Assembly (NCBI RefSeq): GCF_019049285.1
Contig: NZ_JAGMUL010000140.1
Span: forward strand, 43,544 to 107,543
Direction of reading: 5' to 3'
Origin: Streptomyces sp. AC550_RSS872
GTDB lineage: Bacteria; Actinomycetota; Actinomycetes; Streptomycetales; Streptomycetaceae
DNA: 64,000 nucleotides
Shown here: piece by piece, positions 32,264 to 40,460 of the stretch
Layout: each line of letters starts with the position of its first letter
Numbering within the stretch: the stretch's first letter is position 1
Program-made: the position numbers and the translations under genes
Notes under the pieces: model-generated
Seen by the model: the letters and a program-made list of their open reading frames with translations, nothing else
Database searches by the model: none
What the model was told of the DNA's origin: nothing

Positions 32264-32980
32264 TCAGGGCGTTTCCCGCCCCCGGAACCCGTCCGCGTCC
32301 CACGTCCCGAACAACCGTGGCGCCAGCCAACCCGGCGCCCCGGCGCGGAAGTCGGCGGGCGCCAGCGCTCCCGCACCCGCCGGCACCGCGCCCAGCAGCG
32401 GCGCCGCCGCCACGTCCGGCAGGTCCGCGACATTGCAACGCGACGCCAGATCCGGTGCCTCGGGCCAGCTGCCGATCACGACGCCGAGCAAGTCCAGCCG
32501 TCGACGGCGCAGTTCGCGTGCCGTCAGCTCCGTCGTGTTCAGTGTGCCCAGGCCCGCCGACGCCACCACCAGGACCGGCGCCGCCATCAGCTCGGCCGCG
32601 TCGGCCAGGGTGCCGCCCGCGTCGTCGAAGCGGACCAGCAGCCCGCCCGCCCCCTCCACCAGCACCAGCTCGTGCTCGGTGGCCAGCTTGGCGGCGGCCT
32701 CGGCGATCTCGTGCGGCCGCACCGGGGCGAGACCGGCCCGTCGCGCGGCCGTCGCCGGGGCCAACGGCTCGGGGTAGCGGGCGACTTCCGCGGTCGTCAC
32801 GGCGCCGGCGAGGCGTGCGACCTCCTGCGCGTCCCCGCGCTCGTCCGGCCGTACGCCCGTCTGCGCCGCCTTCAGGACCGCCACCGACCGGCCCGCCGTC
32901 ACCGCCGCCGCCGCGACAGCGGCGGTCGTGACCGTCTTGCCGACCTCCGTGCCCGTGCCCGTGATCACCAGTACCGGCAT
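32264..32980 (-). CDS. bioD: Dethiobiotin synthetase
   Basis: BioD closes the ureido ring of dethiobiotin from DAPA, CO2 and ATP, the penultimate step of biotin synthesis. The 238-residue protein has the P-loop GTGTEVGKTVTT at the N-terminus, AAQTGV with the substrate-binding Lys before it (LKAAQTG) and VEGAGGLLV. It is the last gene of the bioBAD operon: its ATG lies 1 base after the bioA stop. Confidence 0.95.
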   Translation of the reverse strand: MPVLVITGTGTEVGKTVTTAAVAAAAVTAGRSVAVLKAAQTGVRPDERGDAQEVARLAGAVTTAEVARYPEPLAPATAARRAGLAPVRPHEIAEAAAKLATEHELVLVEGAGGLLVRFDDAGGTLADAAELMAAPVLVVASAGLGTLNTTELTARELRRRRLDLLGVVIGSWPEAPDLASRCNVADLPDVAAAPLLGAVPAGAGALAPADFRAGAPGWLAPRLFGTWDADGFRGRETP

Positions 32981-32981
32981 G

Positions 32982-34280
32982 TCAGCCCTCTCGCGCAGCC
33001 GCGCACACCGCGCGGGCGATCCGTGCGACGTCCGCGTCGCCCGTGACGTACGGCGGCATCGTGTAGACGAGGTCGCGGAACGGGCGCAGCCACACGCCCT
33101 CGCGCACGGCCGCTGCCGTCGCCGCCCGCATGTCCACGGCGTGGTCCAACTGGACGACCCCGATCGCGCCCAGGACCCGTACGTCCTTCACGCCCGGAAT
33201 GTCCAGAGCCGAGGCCAGTCCCTCCCGCAGCCCCGCCTCGATCCGCTTGACCTCGGCCACCCAGTCCTGGCCGAGCAGCAGCTCGATCGAGGCGCAGGCG
33301 ACGGCGGCCGCCAGCGGATTGCCCATGAAGGTCGGGCCGTGCGCCAGCACCGGCACCTCGCCCCGCGAGATCCCCTCGGCCACGCGCGAGGTGCACAGCG
33401 TGGCCGCCATCGTCATGTATCCGCCGGTCAGCGCCTTGCCCACACACATCACATCCGGCGTCACCGCCGCATGCTCCGCCGCGAACAGCGCGCCCGTACG
33501 CCCGAACCCGGTCGCGATCTCGTCGAGGACGAGCAGCACGTCGTGCGCGTCGCACGCCTCGCGCAGCACCCGCAGATACGCGGGGGAGTGGAACCGCATG
33601 CCGCCCGCGCCCTGCACGACCGGTTCGACGATCACCGCCGCCAGTTCGTCGGCGTGCCGCTCGATCAGCGACCGCAGCCGGTCGGCGTACGCCTCGTCGT
33701 ACTCCACCGGTGGCGGGTCAGCGAACACCTGGCGCTGGAGGACGCCGGTCCACAGCTCGTGCATCCCGCCCTCGGGGTCGCACACCGACATCGGCTGCCA
33801 GGTGTCGCCGTGGTAGCCGCCGCGCCAGGTCAGCAGCCGCTGCTTGCCGGGGCGGCCCAGCGAACGCCAGTACTGAAGGCACATCTTGACCGCGACCTCG
33901 ACCGACACCGACCCGGAGTCCGCGAGGAACACATGCTCCAGACCATCGGGCGACATGTCGACAAGGAGCTTCGCCAGCCGTACGGCGGGCTCGTGCGTGA
34001 GCCCGCCGAACATGACGTGGCTCATGCGCGCCAGCTGCTCGTGCGCCGCCTCGTTGAGCACCGGGTGGTTGTAGCCGTGGATCGCCGACCACCAGGACGA
34101 CATGCCGTCGACCAGCTCACCCGAGCCGTCCGCCAAGGTGAGACGCACCCCGCTCGCCGACTCCACGACAAGCGGTTCGACACGGCCCGGCATGGGGCTG
34201 TACGGATGCCAGACGTGCCGCCGGTCGAGCTCCAGCAGCTCGGGCACGGTCAGCTCGGGTCCGGTGCGCGGGTCAGGCAT
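32982..34280 (-). CDS. bioA: Adenosylmethionine-8-amino-7-oxononanoate aminotransferase
   Basis: BioA transfers an amino group from S-adenosylmethionine to KAPA, giving DAPA. The 432-residue protein has the BioA-specific HVWHPYSPM near the start, DGMSSWWSAIHGYNHP, the PLP-anchoring LDEIATGFGRTG and catalytic Lys in CVGKALTGGYMT. The ATG at 34280 overlaps the bioB stop by 8 bases, which fits translational coupling and the family N-terminus; the frame is open further upstream inside bioB but that part is not BioA-like. Confidence 0.95.
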   Translation of the reverse strand: MPDPRTGPELTVPELLELDRRHVWHPYSPMPGRVEPLVVESASGVRLTLADGSGELVDGMSSWWSAIHGYNHPVLNEAAHEQLARMSHVMFGGLTHEPAVRLAKLLVDMSPDGLEHVFLADSGSVSVEVAVKMCLQYWRSLGRPGKQRLLTWRGGYHGDTWQPMSVCDPEGGMHELWTGVLQRQVFADPPPVEYDEAYADRLRSLIERHADELAAVIVEPVVQGAGGMRFHSPAYLRVLREACDAHDVLLVLDEIATGFGRTGALFAAEHAAVTPDVMCVGKALTGGYMTMAATLCTSRVAEGISRGEVPVLAHGPTFMGNPLAAAVACASIELLLGQDWVAEVKRIEAGLREGLASALDIPGVKDVRVLGAIGVVQLDHAVDMRAATAAAVREGVWLRPFRDLVYTMPPYVTGDADVARIARAVCAAAREG

Positions 34281-35499
34281 TGGGCGCGAGGTCCGTACCG
34301 GCGCCCCGGCGGCGTACGGCGACCAGGTCGGTGCGCGGCTCGGTGACGACCGGCGCCGCAGCCGCCGCGGCCGTACCGCACACACCGGCCCCCTCGTGAG
34401 ATCCGCACCCGGCGCCGTCGTGCCCACCGCACCCGGCACCCTCCTGGGACCCGCAGCCCGCGCTCACGTGCGAGCCGCACCCGCTCCCGGCCGCCGCCCG
34501 GTGCTCCGGCAGCGTCACCTGGTCGGCGCCCTCCACCTCGAACCCGGCGTCCGCGATCATCTCCAGGTCGGCCTTGCCGGCCTGGCCCTCGGTGGTCAGG
34601 TAGTCGCCGAGGAAGATCGAGTTGGCCAGGTGCAGGGCGAGGGGCTGCATCGTCCGCAGGTGGACCTCGCGGCCACCCGCGATGCGGACCTCGACGTCCG
34701 GGCAGACGAAGCGGACCATCGCCAGGATGCGCAGGCAGCGCTGCGGGGTGAGGTTCCACTCCTTGGCCAGCGGGGTGCCCTCGACCGGGATCAGGAAGTT
34801 GACCGGCACCGAGTCCGGGTCCAGGTCGCGCAGCGAGTACACGACGTCGACCAGGTCCTCGTCGCTCTCGCCCATGCCCGCGATCAGGCCGGAGCAGGCG
34901 GACAGACCGGCCGCGTGTGCCTTGTTCACGGTGTCGACGCGGTCGGCGTAGGTGTGGGTGCTGGTGATCTCGCCGTAGGTGGCCTCGGAGGTGTTGAGGT
35001 TGTGGTTGTAGGCGTCGGCGCCGGCCTCGCGCAGCCGCTCCGCCTGGCCGTCGGAGAGCAGGCCGAGGCAGGCGCACACCTCGACGCCCTCGTTCTGCTC
35101 CTTGATCGCCTTGATGGTGCCCGCGACCCGGTCGACGTCACGGTCGGTCGGGCCGCGCCCGGACGCCACCAGACAGACCCGCTTGGCGCCACCCGCCAAA
35201 CCGGCGGCCGCGGCCTGGGAGGCCTCGTCGGGCTTGAGCCAGGTGTACTTCAGGATGCCGGTGGTCGAGCCGAGGCGCTGGGAACAGTAGGAGCAGTCCT
35301 CGGGGCACAGCCCGGACTTCAGGTTGACGAGGTAGTTGAGTTTCACCCGTCGGCCGAACCAGTGCCGGCGCACCTTCCCGGCCGCGGCCACCACATCCAG
35401 CAGGTCGTCGTCGGAAGTGGCGAGGACGGCCAAGGCTTCCTCGCGGGTCGGCAGCTCGCGCCGAAGCCCCTTGTCCACCAGCGTGTTCAGCAGGTCCAT
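34273..35499 (-). CDS. bioB: Biotin synthase with a Cys/His-repeat C-terminal tail
   Basis: BioB is the radical-SAM enzyme that inserts sulphur into dethiobiotin. The radical-SAM cluster ligands are C65, C69 and C72 (GLCPEDCSYC), and the 2Fe-2S region includes Cys residues near 109, 141-143 and the conserved Arg of VRIAGGREVH. The catalytic domain ends near residue 333. Residues 334-376 form a tail of 8-residue repeats of the type GCGSHxxA with cysteines at 341, 349, 357, 365 and 374, followed by an Ala-rich linker and AVRRRGAGTDL. Such a tail is not part of the core enzyme and could bind metal or carry iron-sulphur clusters. It is first in the bioBAD operon. Confidence 0.95.
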   Translation of the reverse strand: MDLLNTLVDKGLRRELPTREEALAVLATSDDDLLDVVAAAGKVRRHWFGRRVKLNYLVNLKSGLCPEDCSYCSQRLGSTTGILKYTWLKPDEASQAAAAGLAGGAKRVCLVASGRGPTDRDVDRVAGTIKAIKEQNEGVEVCACLGLLSDGQAERLREAGADAYNHNLNTSEATYGEITSTHTYADRVDTVNKAHAAGLSACSGLIAGMGESDEDLVDVVYSLRDLDPDSVPVNFLIPVEGTPLAKEWNLTPQRCLRILAMVRFVCPDVEVRIAGGREVHLRTMQPLALHLANSIFLGDYLTTEGQAGKADLEMIADAGFEVEGADQVTLPEHRAAAGSGCGSHVSAGCGSQEGAGCGGHDGAGCGSHEGAGVCGTAAAAAAPVVTEPRTDLVAVRRRGAGTDLAPNA

Positions 35500-35567
35500 G
35501 GGAGCTGATCCTTACGCACGGAGGGCCTCCGAGCCAAGGAGACTTCGGACAACCCTGTCACTTCGAT

Positions 35568-35585
35568 GTGTGGGTATTGCCACAC
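35568..35585. promoter_or_regulatory. Palindromic candidate operator between bioB and bioF
   Basis: GTGTGG-GTATTG-CCACAC is a perfect 6-bp dyad with a 6-base spacer, located 69 bases upstream of bioB and 61 bases upstream of bioF. A single biotin-sensing repressor bound here could control both transcripts. I see no BirA- or BioQ-type consensus that would name the protein. Confidence 0.45.
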
Positions 35586-35645
35586 CGTGGGCCGTCGACC
35601 CTGCGACTAGTGTCTGTGCACTGCCTACAAAAGCCCGGAGGAGCC

Positions 35646-36773
35646 ATGGCGTTCGGCTGGATCGACGAGCAGGCGGAGCTGCGCCGCCGCGCCGGACTCG
35701 TACGGACCCTGCGCCCGCGCCCCGCCGACTCGCCGCTCCTGGATCTCGCGAGCAACGACTACCTGGGTCTGGCCCGCCATCCCGAGGTCACCGAGGGCGC
35801 GGCGCGGGCGGCGCGGACGTGGGGCGGGGGTGCGACCGGTTCACGGCTCGTCACGGGCTCGACCGAGCTGCACGCCGAGCTGGAGCGCGAGCTGGCCGAC
35901 TTCTGCGGCTTCGAGGCGGCCCTGGTCTTCTCGTCGGGCTACGCGGCCAACCTCGCCGCGGTCACCGCGCTGGCACCGCACGGCTCGCTGATCGTCTCGG
36001 ACGCGGGCAACCACGCCTCGCTGATCGACGGCTGCCGGCTGGCCCGGGGCACGACACAGGTGGTCGCGCACTCCGAACCGGACGCCGTGCGCAAGGCGCT
36101 CCAGACGCACGACGGGCCTGCCGTCGTCGTGACCGACACCGTCTTCTCGGTCGACGGCGACGCGGCCCCGCTGGCCCGGTTCGCCGAGGCGTGCCGGGAA
36201 CACGGTGCCGGGCTGGTCGTCGACGACGCCCACGGCCTCGGCGTGCTGGGCGACGGCGGCCGCGGCGCCCCGCACGCCGCGGGGCTCGCGGGCGCCGCCG
36301 ATGTCGTCGTCACGGTCACGCTGTCCAAGTCGTTCGGCAGCCAGGGCGGCGCCGTCCTCGGCCCCGCCCGGGTCATCGACCACCTGGTCAACGCGGCCCG
36401 GACGTTCATCTTCGACACGGGCCTCGCCCCCGCGGCGGCGGGCGCTGCCCTGGCGGCACTGAGGCTGCTGCGCCGCGAGCCGGAGCGCGCGGCGCGGGCC
36501 CGCACGGTGGCGAGCGAACTGCACACCCGTCTGACGGCCGCGGGCCTGGAGGCCGTACGTCCGGACGCCGCGGTCGTCTCCGTGCGCGCGCCGTCCCCCG
36601 AAGAGGCCGTGCTCTGGGCGGCCGAGTGCCGTGCGGCGGGCCTCGCCGTGGGCTGCTTCCGTCCTCCCTCCGTTCCCGACGGCGTCTCGCGGCTGAGGCT
36701 GACCGCCCGCGCGGACCTCTCCGAGGGGCAGATCGCACGCGCTGTACGGGTGATCGGCGAGACACGACCATGA
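35646..36773 (+). CDS. bioF: 8-amino-7-oxononanoate synthase
   Basis: BioF condenses pimeloyl-ACP/CoA with L-alanine to KAPA, the first dedicated ring-forming step of biotin synthesis. The 375-residue PLP enzyme shows LDLASNDYLGLARHPEV, GATGSRLVTGST, VVDDAHGLGVLG and the PLP lysine in TLSKSFGSQGGAV. The ATG at 35646 has GGAGGAG 4 to 10 bases upstream. It is transcribed away from bioBAD across a 146-bp regulatory gap. Confidence 0.95.
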   Translation: MAFGWIDEQAELRRRAGLVRTLRPRPADSPLLDLASNDYLGLARHPEVTEGAARAARTWGGGATGSRLVTGSTELHAELERELADFCGFEAALVFSSGYAANLAAVTALAPHGSLIVSDAGNHASLIDGCRLARGTTQVVAHSEPDAVRKALQTHDGPAVVVTDTVFSVDGDAAPLARFAEACREHGAGLVVDDAHGLGVLGDGGRGAPHAAGLAGAADVVVTVTLSKSFGSQGGAVLGPARVIDHLVNAARTFIFDTGLAPAAAGAALAALRLLRREPERAARARTVASELHTRLTAAGLEAVRPDAAVVSVRAPSPEEAVLWAAECRAAGLAVGCFRPPSVPDGVSRLRLTARADLSEGQIARAVRVIGETRP

Positions 36774-36825
36774 GTCGGCGTGACACGGCCCTGCCGTCGC
36801 AGCAGTCGGGACTGGTCAGAGTGGG

Positions 36826-36851
36826 ATCGATCAGAAGGTAATCGATCAGAA
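36826..36851. repeat. Spaced direct repeat in the bioF-DUF397 convergent gap
   Basis: ATCGATCAGAA occurs at 36826-36836 and again at 36841-36851, a 15-base period. The gap lies between two convergent genes, downstream of bioF. No function is evident. Confidence 0.6.
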
Positions 36852-36874
36852 CCGGTCGGAGTTGATCGGTGCGG

Positions 36875-37099
36875 TCAGGACTGGAACGCGGTCGTGAAGC
36901 CCGTCCAGCTCTCGGGGGAGAAGAGCAGCGCGGGTCCGGCCGGGTCCTTGGAGTCGCGCACGGCGAGTAGTCCGGTCCATGGGCCGGAGTGCTGCCGCGC
37001 CGTCTCGACGCAGTTGTTCGCTCCCGTGCTGTAGCTGCTGCGCAGCCACCGCGCACCGAGCAGATCGGTAGAAGTCACGTTCCGAGGCGGTGCGGTCAT
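36875..37099 (-). CDS. DUF397 protein of a whiJ-type cluster
   Basis: The 74-residue protein contains RWLRSSYSTGANNCVETA and AVRDSKDPAGPALLFSPESWTGF, the two conserved blocks of DUF397. These small proteins in streptomycetes act with the XRE/DUF5753 regulator encoded next to them, often as an antagonist. The gene starts 9 bases after the stop of that regulator. No membrane segment or enzyme motif is present. Confidence 0.93.
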   Translation of the reverse strand: MTAPPRNVTSTDLLGARWLRSSYSTGANNCVETARQHSGPWTGLLAVRDSKDPAGPALLFSPESWTGFTTAFQS

Positions 37100-37108
37100 G
37101 GTGCCTCC

Positions 37109-37978
37109 TTACACGCCGCCAGCCAGCGCGGCGATGTAATCCAACGATTCCTCGGGCGAAAGGGCGTGGATCCGAAGGGAGTTGAAGGCCTCCGTGTAGG
37201 CCTGGAGGTCTTCTTTCCGTTCGAGATAGAGGCTACTCGTCAAGTGGTCGAGAACAACCACATCCAGATCAGAAGTGCGCGAAAATGAGAAGATAACGAA
37301 AGGCCCGGTGATGCCGACATGCTCACCGGCCGCGAACGGCAGTACCTGCAACCGGACTTGGGGCAGACGCGCCGCCTCCACCAGCCGCCCCAACTGCCGC
37401 GCCATGACCTCCGGCCCGCCGATCTCCCGGCGCAGCACCGCCTCGTCGAGCACCGCGCTCAGTTCCATCGGCGGATCCGCGCGCAGCACGTCCTGCCTGG
37501 CCAGCCGGACCGCGACCAGCGCCTCCAGACGTTCGTCCGCGTCGTCGTCGAGGCCTCCCACCGCGGCCCGGGTCACCGCCCGCGCGTACTCGGGTGTCTG
37601 CAACAGCCCGGGCACCACGGAGGTCTCCAGCGTGCGCATCGCGCTCGCCTGGGACTCCAGGCTGATGAAGTCGCGGTACGTCGGCGGCAGCACCCCGCGG
37701 TACGCGTGCCACCAGTGATGACCGCCGCCACCCCCGTCGGAGCCCGCCAGCACCAGCAGCAACTCCCGTAGCCGGGCGTCCTGTACGCCGTAGACGTCGA
37801 GCAGTAACCGCACATCGGCCGGTTTCACCCCGCTGGCGCCGGTCTCGATCCGGCTCACCTTCGACTGGTGCCAGCCCACCAGCCGGGCCGCCTCACCACT
37901 GGTGAGCCCCGCCCCGGTGCGCAACGCACGCAGTTCCGCGCCCAGTTTTCGGCGGCGCACCGCGGGACCGTGCTGCAT
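37109..37978 (-). CDS. XRE-family regulator with DUF5753 domain (whiJ/Scr1-like)
   Basis: The 289-residue protein has an N-terminal XRE helix-turn-helix (LGAELRALRTGAGLTSGEAARLVGWHQSKVSRIETG) and a DUF5753 effector-binding domain from about residue 100. WhiJ-type proteins regulate development and antibiotic production. The ATG at 37978 is preferred to the TTG 6 bases upstream because GGAG lies 7 to 10 bases before it. The segment around 37260-37300 uses unusual A/T-ending codons (TTT, TCA, GTT, TCT), unlike the rest. The DUF397 gene follows and an ATPase gene lies divergent. Confidence 0.9.
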   Translation of the reverse strand: MQHGPAVRRRKLGAELRALRTGAGLTSGEAARLVGWHQSKVSRIETGASGVKPADVRLLLDVYGVQDARLRELLLVLAGSDGGGGGHHWWHAYRGVLPPTYRDFISLESQASAMRTLETSVVPGLLQTPEYARAVTRAAVGGLDDDADERLEALVAVRLARQDVLRADPPMELSAVLDEAVLRREIGGPEVMARQLGRLVEAARLPQVRLQVLPFAAGEHVGITGPFVIFSFSRTSDLDVVVLDHLTSSLYLERKEDLQAYTEAFNSLRIHALSPEESLDYIAALAGGV

Positions 37979-38191
37979 GGGCAACTCCTTACTCCAACCG
38001 AGCCGCCCAAATACGCTCTGCCGTCGCAGAGTTCACCGCTTCGAGCGACAGATATATGCACATCTTGGTGGATCGCCACTCCTGACGGGCGCGGTAATGG
38101 CAGTCTGGCGACGAAGCACCAGTCCGGGACCGTACTCGAACCCTCCGCTCCGTGTCGGACTGCGGTCCCGTGGGAAAGGGACGACGTCGCC

Positions 38192-38635
38192 ATGGCAGAC
38201 CATCTGGAAGCATCCGTCACTCTGCCGAGCGATCCCGCCTCGGTCTCCGCGGCCCGGGCCTACGTGCTCACCACTCTCGCCGAGTGGGGACTGCCACCGG
38301 ACACGGAGGTGGCCGACACCATCCGCCTGATCGTCTCCGAACTCACCACCAACGCCGTACAGCACACCCTCGGTCAGTCACCCACCTTCACGGTGGACCT
38401 CGCGCTCGACCGTGACGAACACCTGCGCATCGGCGTCACCGACAGCCACCCCCGCTTCCCCAAGCGGCTGCCGGCCGCCGTCCAGCAGGACAACGGCCGC
38501 GGCATGGTCATCATCCGCTGGCTGACCGCTGAGTGCGGCGGCAAGCTCAGAGTGCGGCCGACGCGGGAGGGTGGGAAGACGGTTTCCATTGAACTGCCGT
38601 GGACTGTGCCTGTGCCTGCGGCGCCTGAGCCGTAG
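38192..38635 (+). CDS. Anti-sigma-factor-like ATP-binding protein (SpoIIAB/RsbW type)
   Basis: The 147-residue protein is a HATPase_c_2 domain: IRLIVSELTTNAVQHTLGQS is the N box, DSHPRFPK replaces the usual D-x-G/S motif, and NGRGMVIIRWLTAECGG is the G-box region. Such proteins bind and inhibit sigma factors or phosphorylate anti-anti-sigma factors. It is divergent from the XRE gene and completes the whiJ/abaA-type triad. No sigma or anti-anti-sigma gene adjoins it. The ATG at 38192 follows AAGGGACG. Confidence 0.9.
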   Translation: MADHLEASVTLPSDPASVSAARAYVLTTLAEWGLPPDTEVADTIRLIVSELTTNAVQHTLGQSPTFTVDLALDRDEHLRIGVTDSHPRFPKRLPAAVQQDNGRGMVIIRWLTAECGGKLRVRPTREGGKTVSIELPWTVPVPAAPEP

Positions 38636-38742
38636 CGCGCCGGGGGGTGCCGCGAACGGCTGTCCGGCGTCTGCGGGTTCGTCGTGGTTGGTCGCGCCCA
38701 CGCGGCGGAGCCGCATGTCGACACAGCCCCGCGCCGCTTGGG

Positions 38743-39657
38743 TCAGGACTGCTGGCCTCGGCTGAAAGTGCCCCGCAGTAGCGCTCGGAAGGCATCCGCC
38801 GCAGGCGCTGTCTCCTCGCTGCGGAAGGCGACCGAGATCGTACGGCGCAGCTGCCCGCCCTCCAGCGCCCGTACCCCCACCGGAGTCACCGACGTCCGCG
38901 CCACCATCTCCGGTACGACCGCGACCCCGAGCCCCGCGCTGGCCAGCGCGCAGACCAGTAGGTAGCCCGGCGTCGGGACGAGCACCGAAGGCGTGGCCCC
39001 CGCTCTGGTCAGGGCCGCCTCGACACCCCGGCGGGCCGGAGCGTCCGGGGCCATGCTGATCAGGGGTTGGCCCGCGAGTTCGGTCAAGGGCAGTCGCGTC
39101 GCGCCGCTGGTGAGGACGTGGCCCGGAGCGGACACCAGGACGAGTTCCTCGACGAGGATCGGCTCGATGGTGACCGAGGAGGGGACCGGGGGCGGGTCTC
39201 CCGGTTCGTAGGCGTGAGTCAGGGCCACATCGACTTCGCCCGCCGCCACCGCGGCTACACCCGAGGACGGTTCGTAGTCGGCGACCGTCAGCTCCACGTC
39301 CGGATGGGCCCGGCGAAAGGCGCTGAGAGCCGGGGGCAGCAGATGGATGCCCGCCGTCTGGAAGGTGCCGAGCCGGAGCGTGCCGCCGGTCAGGCCGGTC
39401 AGCCGGGCCAGTTCATGCCGGGCCCGCTCCAGCTCGTCGAGCACCCGCCGCGCCCGGACCACCAGCAGCTCGCCCGCACCCGTCAGCCGGGCCCCGCGGT
39501 GGTGCCGTACCAGAAGGGCGGTGCCCGCCTCGCGCTCCAGCTTGGCCAGCTGCTGCGAGAGCGCCGGCGTGGTGTAGCCGAGCCGCTCGGCGGCCCGGGT
39601 GATCGAACCCGCCTCGGCCACCGCCACCAGGGCGGCGAGGCGGGTCGGGTCGTACAT
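38743..39657 (-). CDS. LysR-family transcriptional regulator
   Basis: The 304-residue protein has a LysR helix-turn-helix (LAALVAVAEAGSITRAAERLGYTTPALSQQLAKLERE) and a periplasmic-binding-like effector domain. It is divergent from a LysE-type exporter, the arrangement of LysG-LysE amino-acid export, so it probably activates that gene in response to its substrate. The ATG at 39657 fits the family start; the frame is open upstream without a plausible start. Confidence 0.92.
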   Translation of the reverse strand: MYDPTRLAALVAVAEAGSITRAAERLGYTTPALSQQLAKLEREAGTALLVRHHRGARLTGAGELLVVRARRVLDELERARHELARLTGLTGGTLRLGTFQTAGIHLLPPALSAFRRAHPDVELTVADYEPSSGVAAVAAGEVDVALTHAYEPGDPPPVPSSVTIEPILVEELVLVSAPGHVLTSGATRLPLTELAGQPLISMAPDAPARRGVEAALTRAGATPSVLVPTPGYLLVCALASAGLGVAVVPEMVARTSVTPVGVRALEGGQLRRTISVAFRSEETAPAADAFRALLRGTFSRGQQS

Positions 39658-39715
39658 GGCAGGTCCCTTCGAGCACAGGGCCGGGCGGGTCTCGTGAAGC
39701 CCGTGCCTAAAGCAT

Positions 39716-39725
39716 TGCTTAAGCA
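39716..39725. promoter_or_regulatory. Palindrome in the LysR-LysE intergenic region
   Basis: TGCTTAAGCA is a perfect 10-bp palindrome 59 bases from the LysR start and 57 bases from the LysE start. LysR proteins bind short AT-centred dyads in such divergent gaps, so it is the best candidate site. Confidence 0.4.
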
Positions 39726-39781
39726 GCACCCAGAATATTCGACATACCTGCTGAAGGCTCCCAGGCGGCAGGCTGACAGAC

Positions 39782-40396
39782 ATGGATGCTCAGCTCATCG
39801 CCTTCACCGGGGTCGCCGCCGGCCTGGTCGCCATGCCCGGGGCCGACTTCACCGCCGTCGTACGCAACGCCCTCGTCTCCCGCCGGGCCGGAATCGCCTG
39901 CGCGCTCGGGATCGGGGCCGGGCTGCTGGTGCATGTGACGCTGGCGGTGGTGGGGGTCGCCGCGGTGCTGGCGGCCATGCCGGCGCTGTTCCGCGCGCTC
40001 CAAGTGGTCGGCGGCGTCTATGTGTTGTATCTGGGTGTCCAAACGCTGCGGCAGCGGCGCGCCGAGGTCACGGAGGAGCGCGAGGACTCCACCGGCCGAC
40101 CCCTGCGGCAGGGCTTCGTGACCAACGCCCTCAACCCGAAGGCGTCCCTCACCTTCCTCAGCGTGCTGCCCCAGTTCGTGCCCGCGGGCGCTCCGGCACT
40201 GCCCCGGACCCTGCTGCTCGCGCTGATCGTGCTCGCGATAGCCCTCGTGTGGTTCCAGGTGGTCGCCCTGCTCGTGGACCGGCTCGGCAGGTGGCTGCGC
40301 CGCCCGCGGGCCGCCCGGGCCGTCACGACCGTCACCGGCGCCGCGCTGACGGCCTTCGGCGGGGCACTGCTCGCCGGGCCGCTGTCGGCGCTCTGA
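39782..40396 (+). CDS. LysE/RhtB-family amino-acid exporter
   Basis: The 204-residue protein has about six membrane helices and the family motif region LVAMPGADFTAVVRNALVSRRAGIACALGIGAG with PGAD in place of PGPD, and GFVTNALNPKASLTFLSVLPQFV. LysE proteins export basic or neutral amino acids or small metabolites. Its regulator is probably the divergent LysR. It ends at a strong hairpin. Confidence 0.92.
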   Translation: MDAQLIAFTGVAAGLVAMPGADFTAVVRNALVSRRAGIACALGIGAGLLVHVTLAVVGVAAVLAAMPALFRALQVVGGVYVLYLGVQTLRQRRAEVTEEREDSTGRPLRQGFVTNALNPKASLTFLSVLPQFVPAGAPALPRTLLLALIVLAIALVWFQVVALLVDRLGRWLRRPRAARAVTTVTGAALTAFGGALLAGPLSAL

Positions 40397-40409
40397 GGGC
40401 CGTCTGATG

Positions 40410-40456
40410 CCCCGGGGGCGATGACAGCGCGTCAGATCGCCGTCACCGCCCCCGGG
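40410..40456. terminator. Bidirectional hairpin between lysE-like and NlpC/P60 genes
   Basis: CCCGGGGGCG and CGCCCCCGGG are perfect complements at the two ends of this segment, with an inner TGACagCG/CGccGTCA pairing. It sits between two convergent stop codons and can stop both transcripts. Confidence 0.75.
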
Positions 40457-40460
40457 AAGG

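Noticed and set aside
34281..34439. Upstream extension of bioA inside bioB
   Set aside because: The added 53 residues are antisense-like and Arg/Pro-rich; the ATG at 34280 gives the family N-terminus and overlap with the bioB stop.
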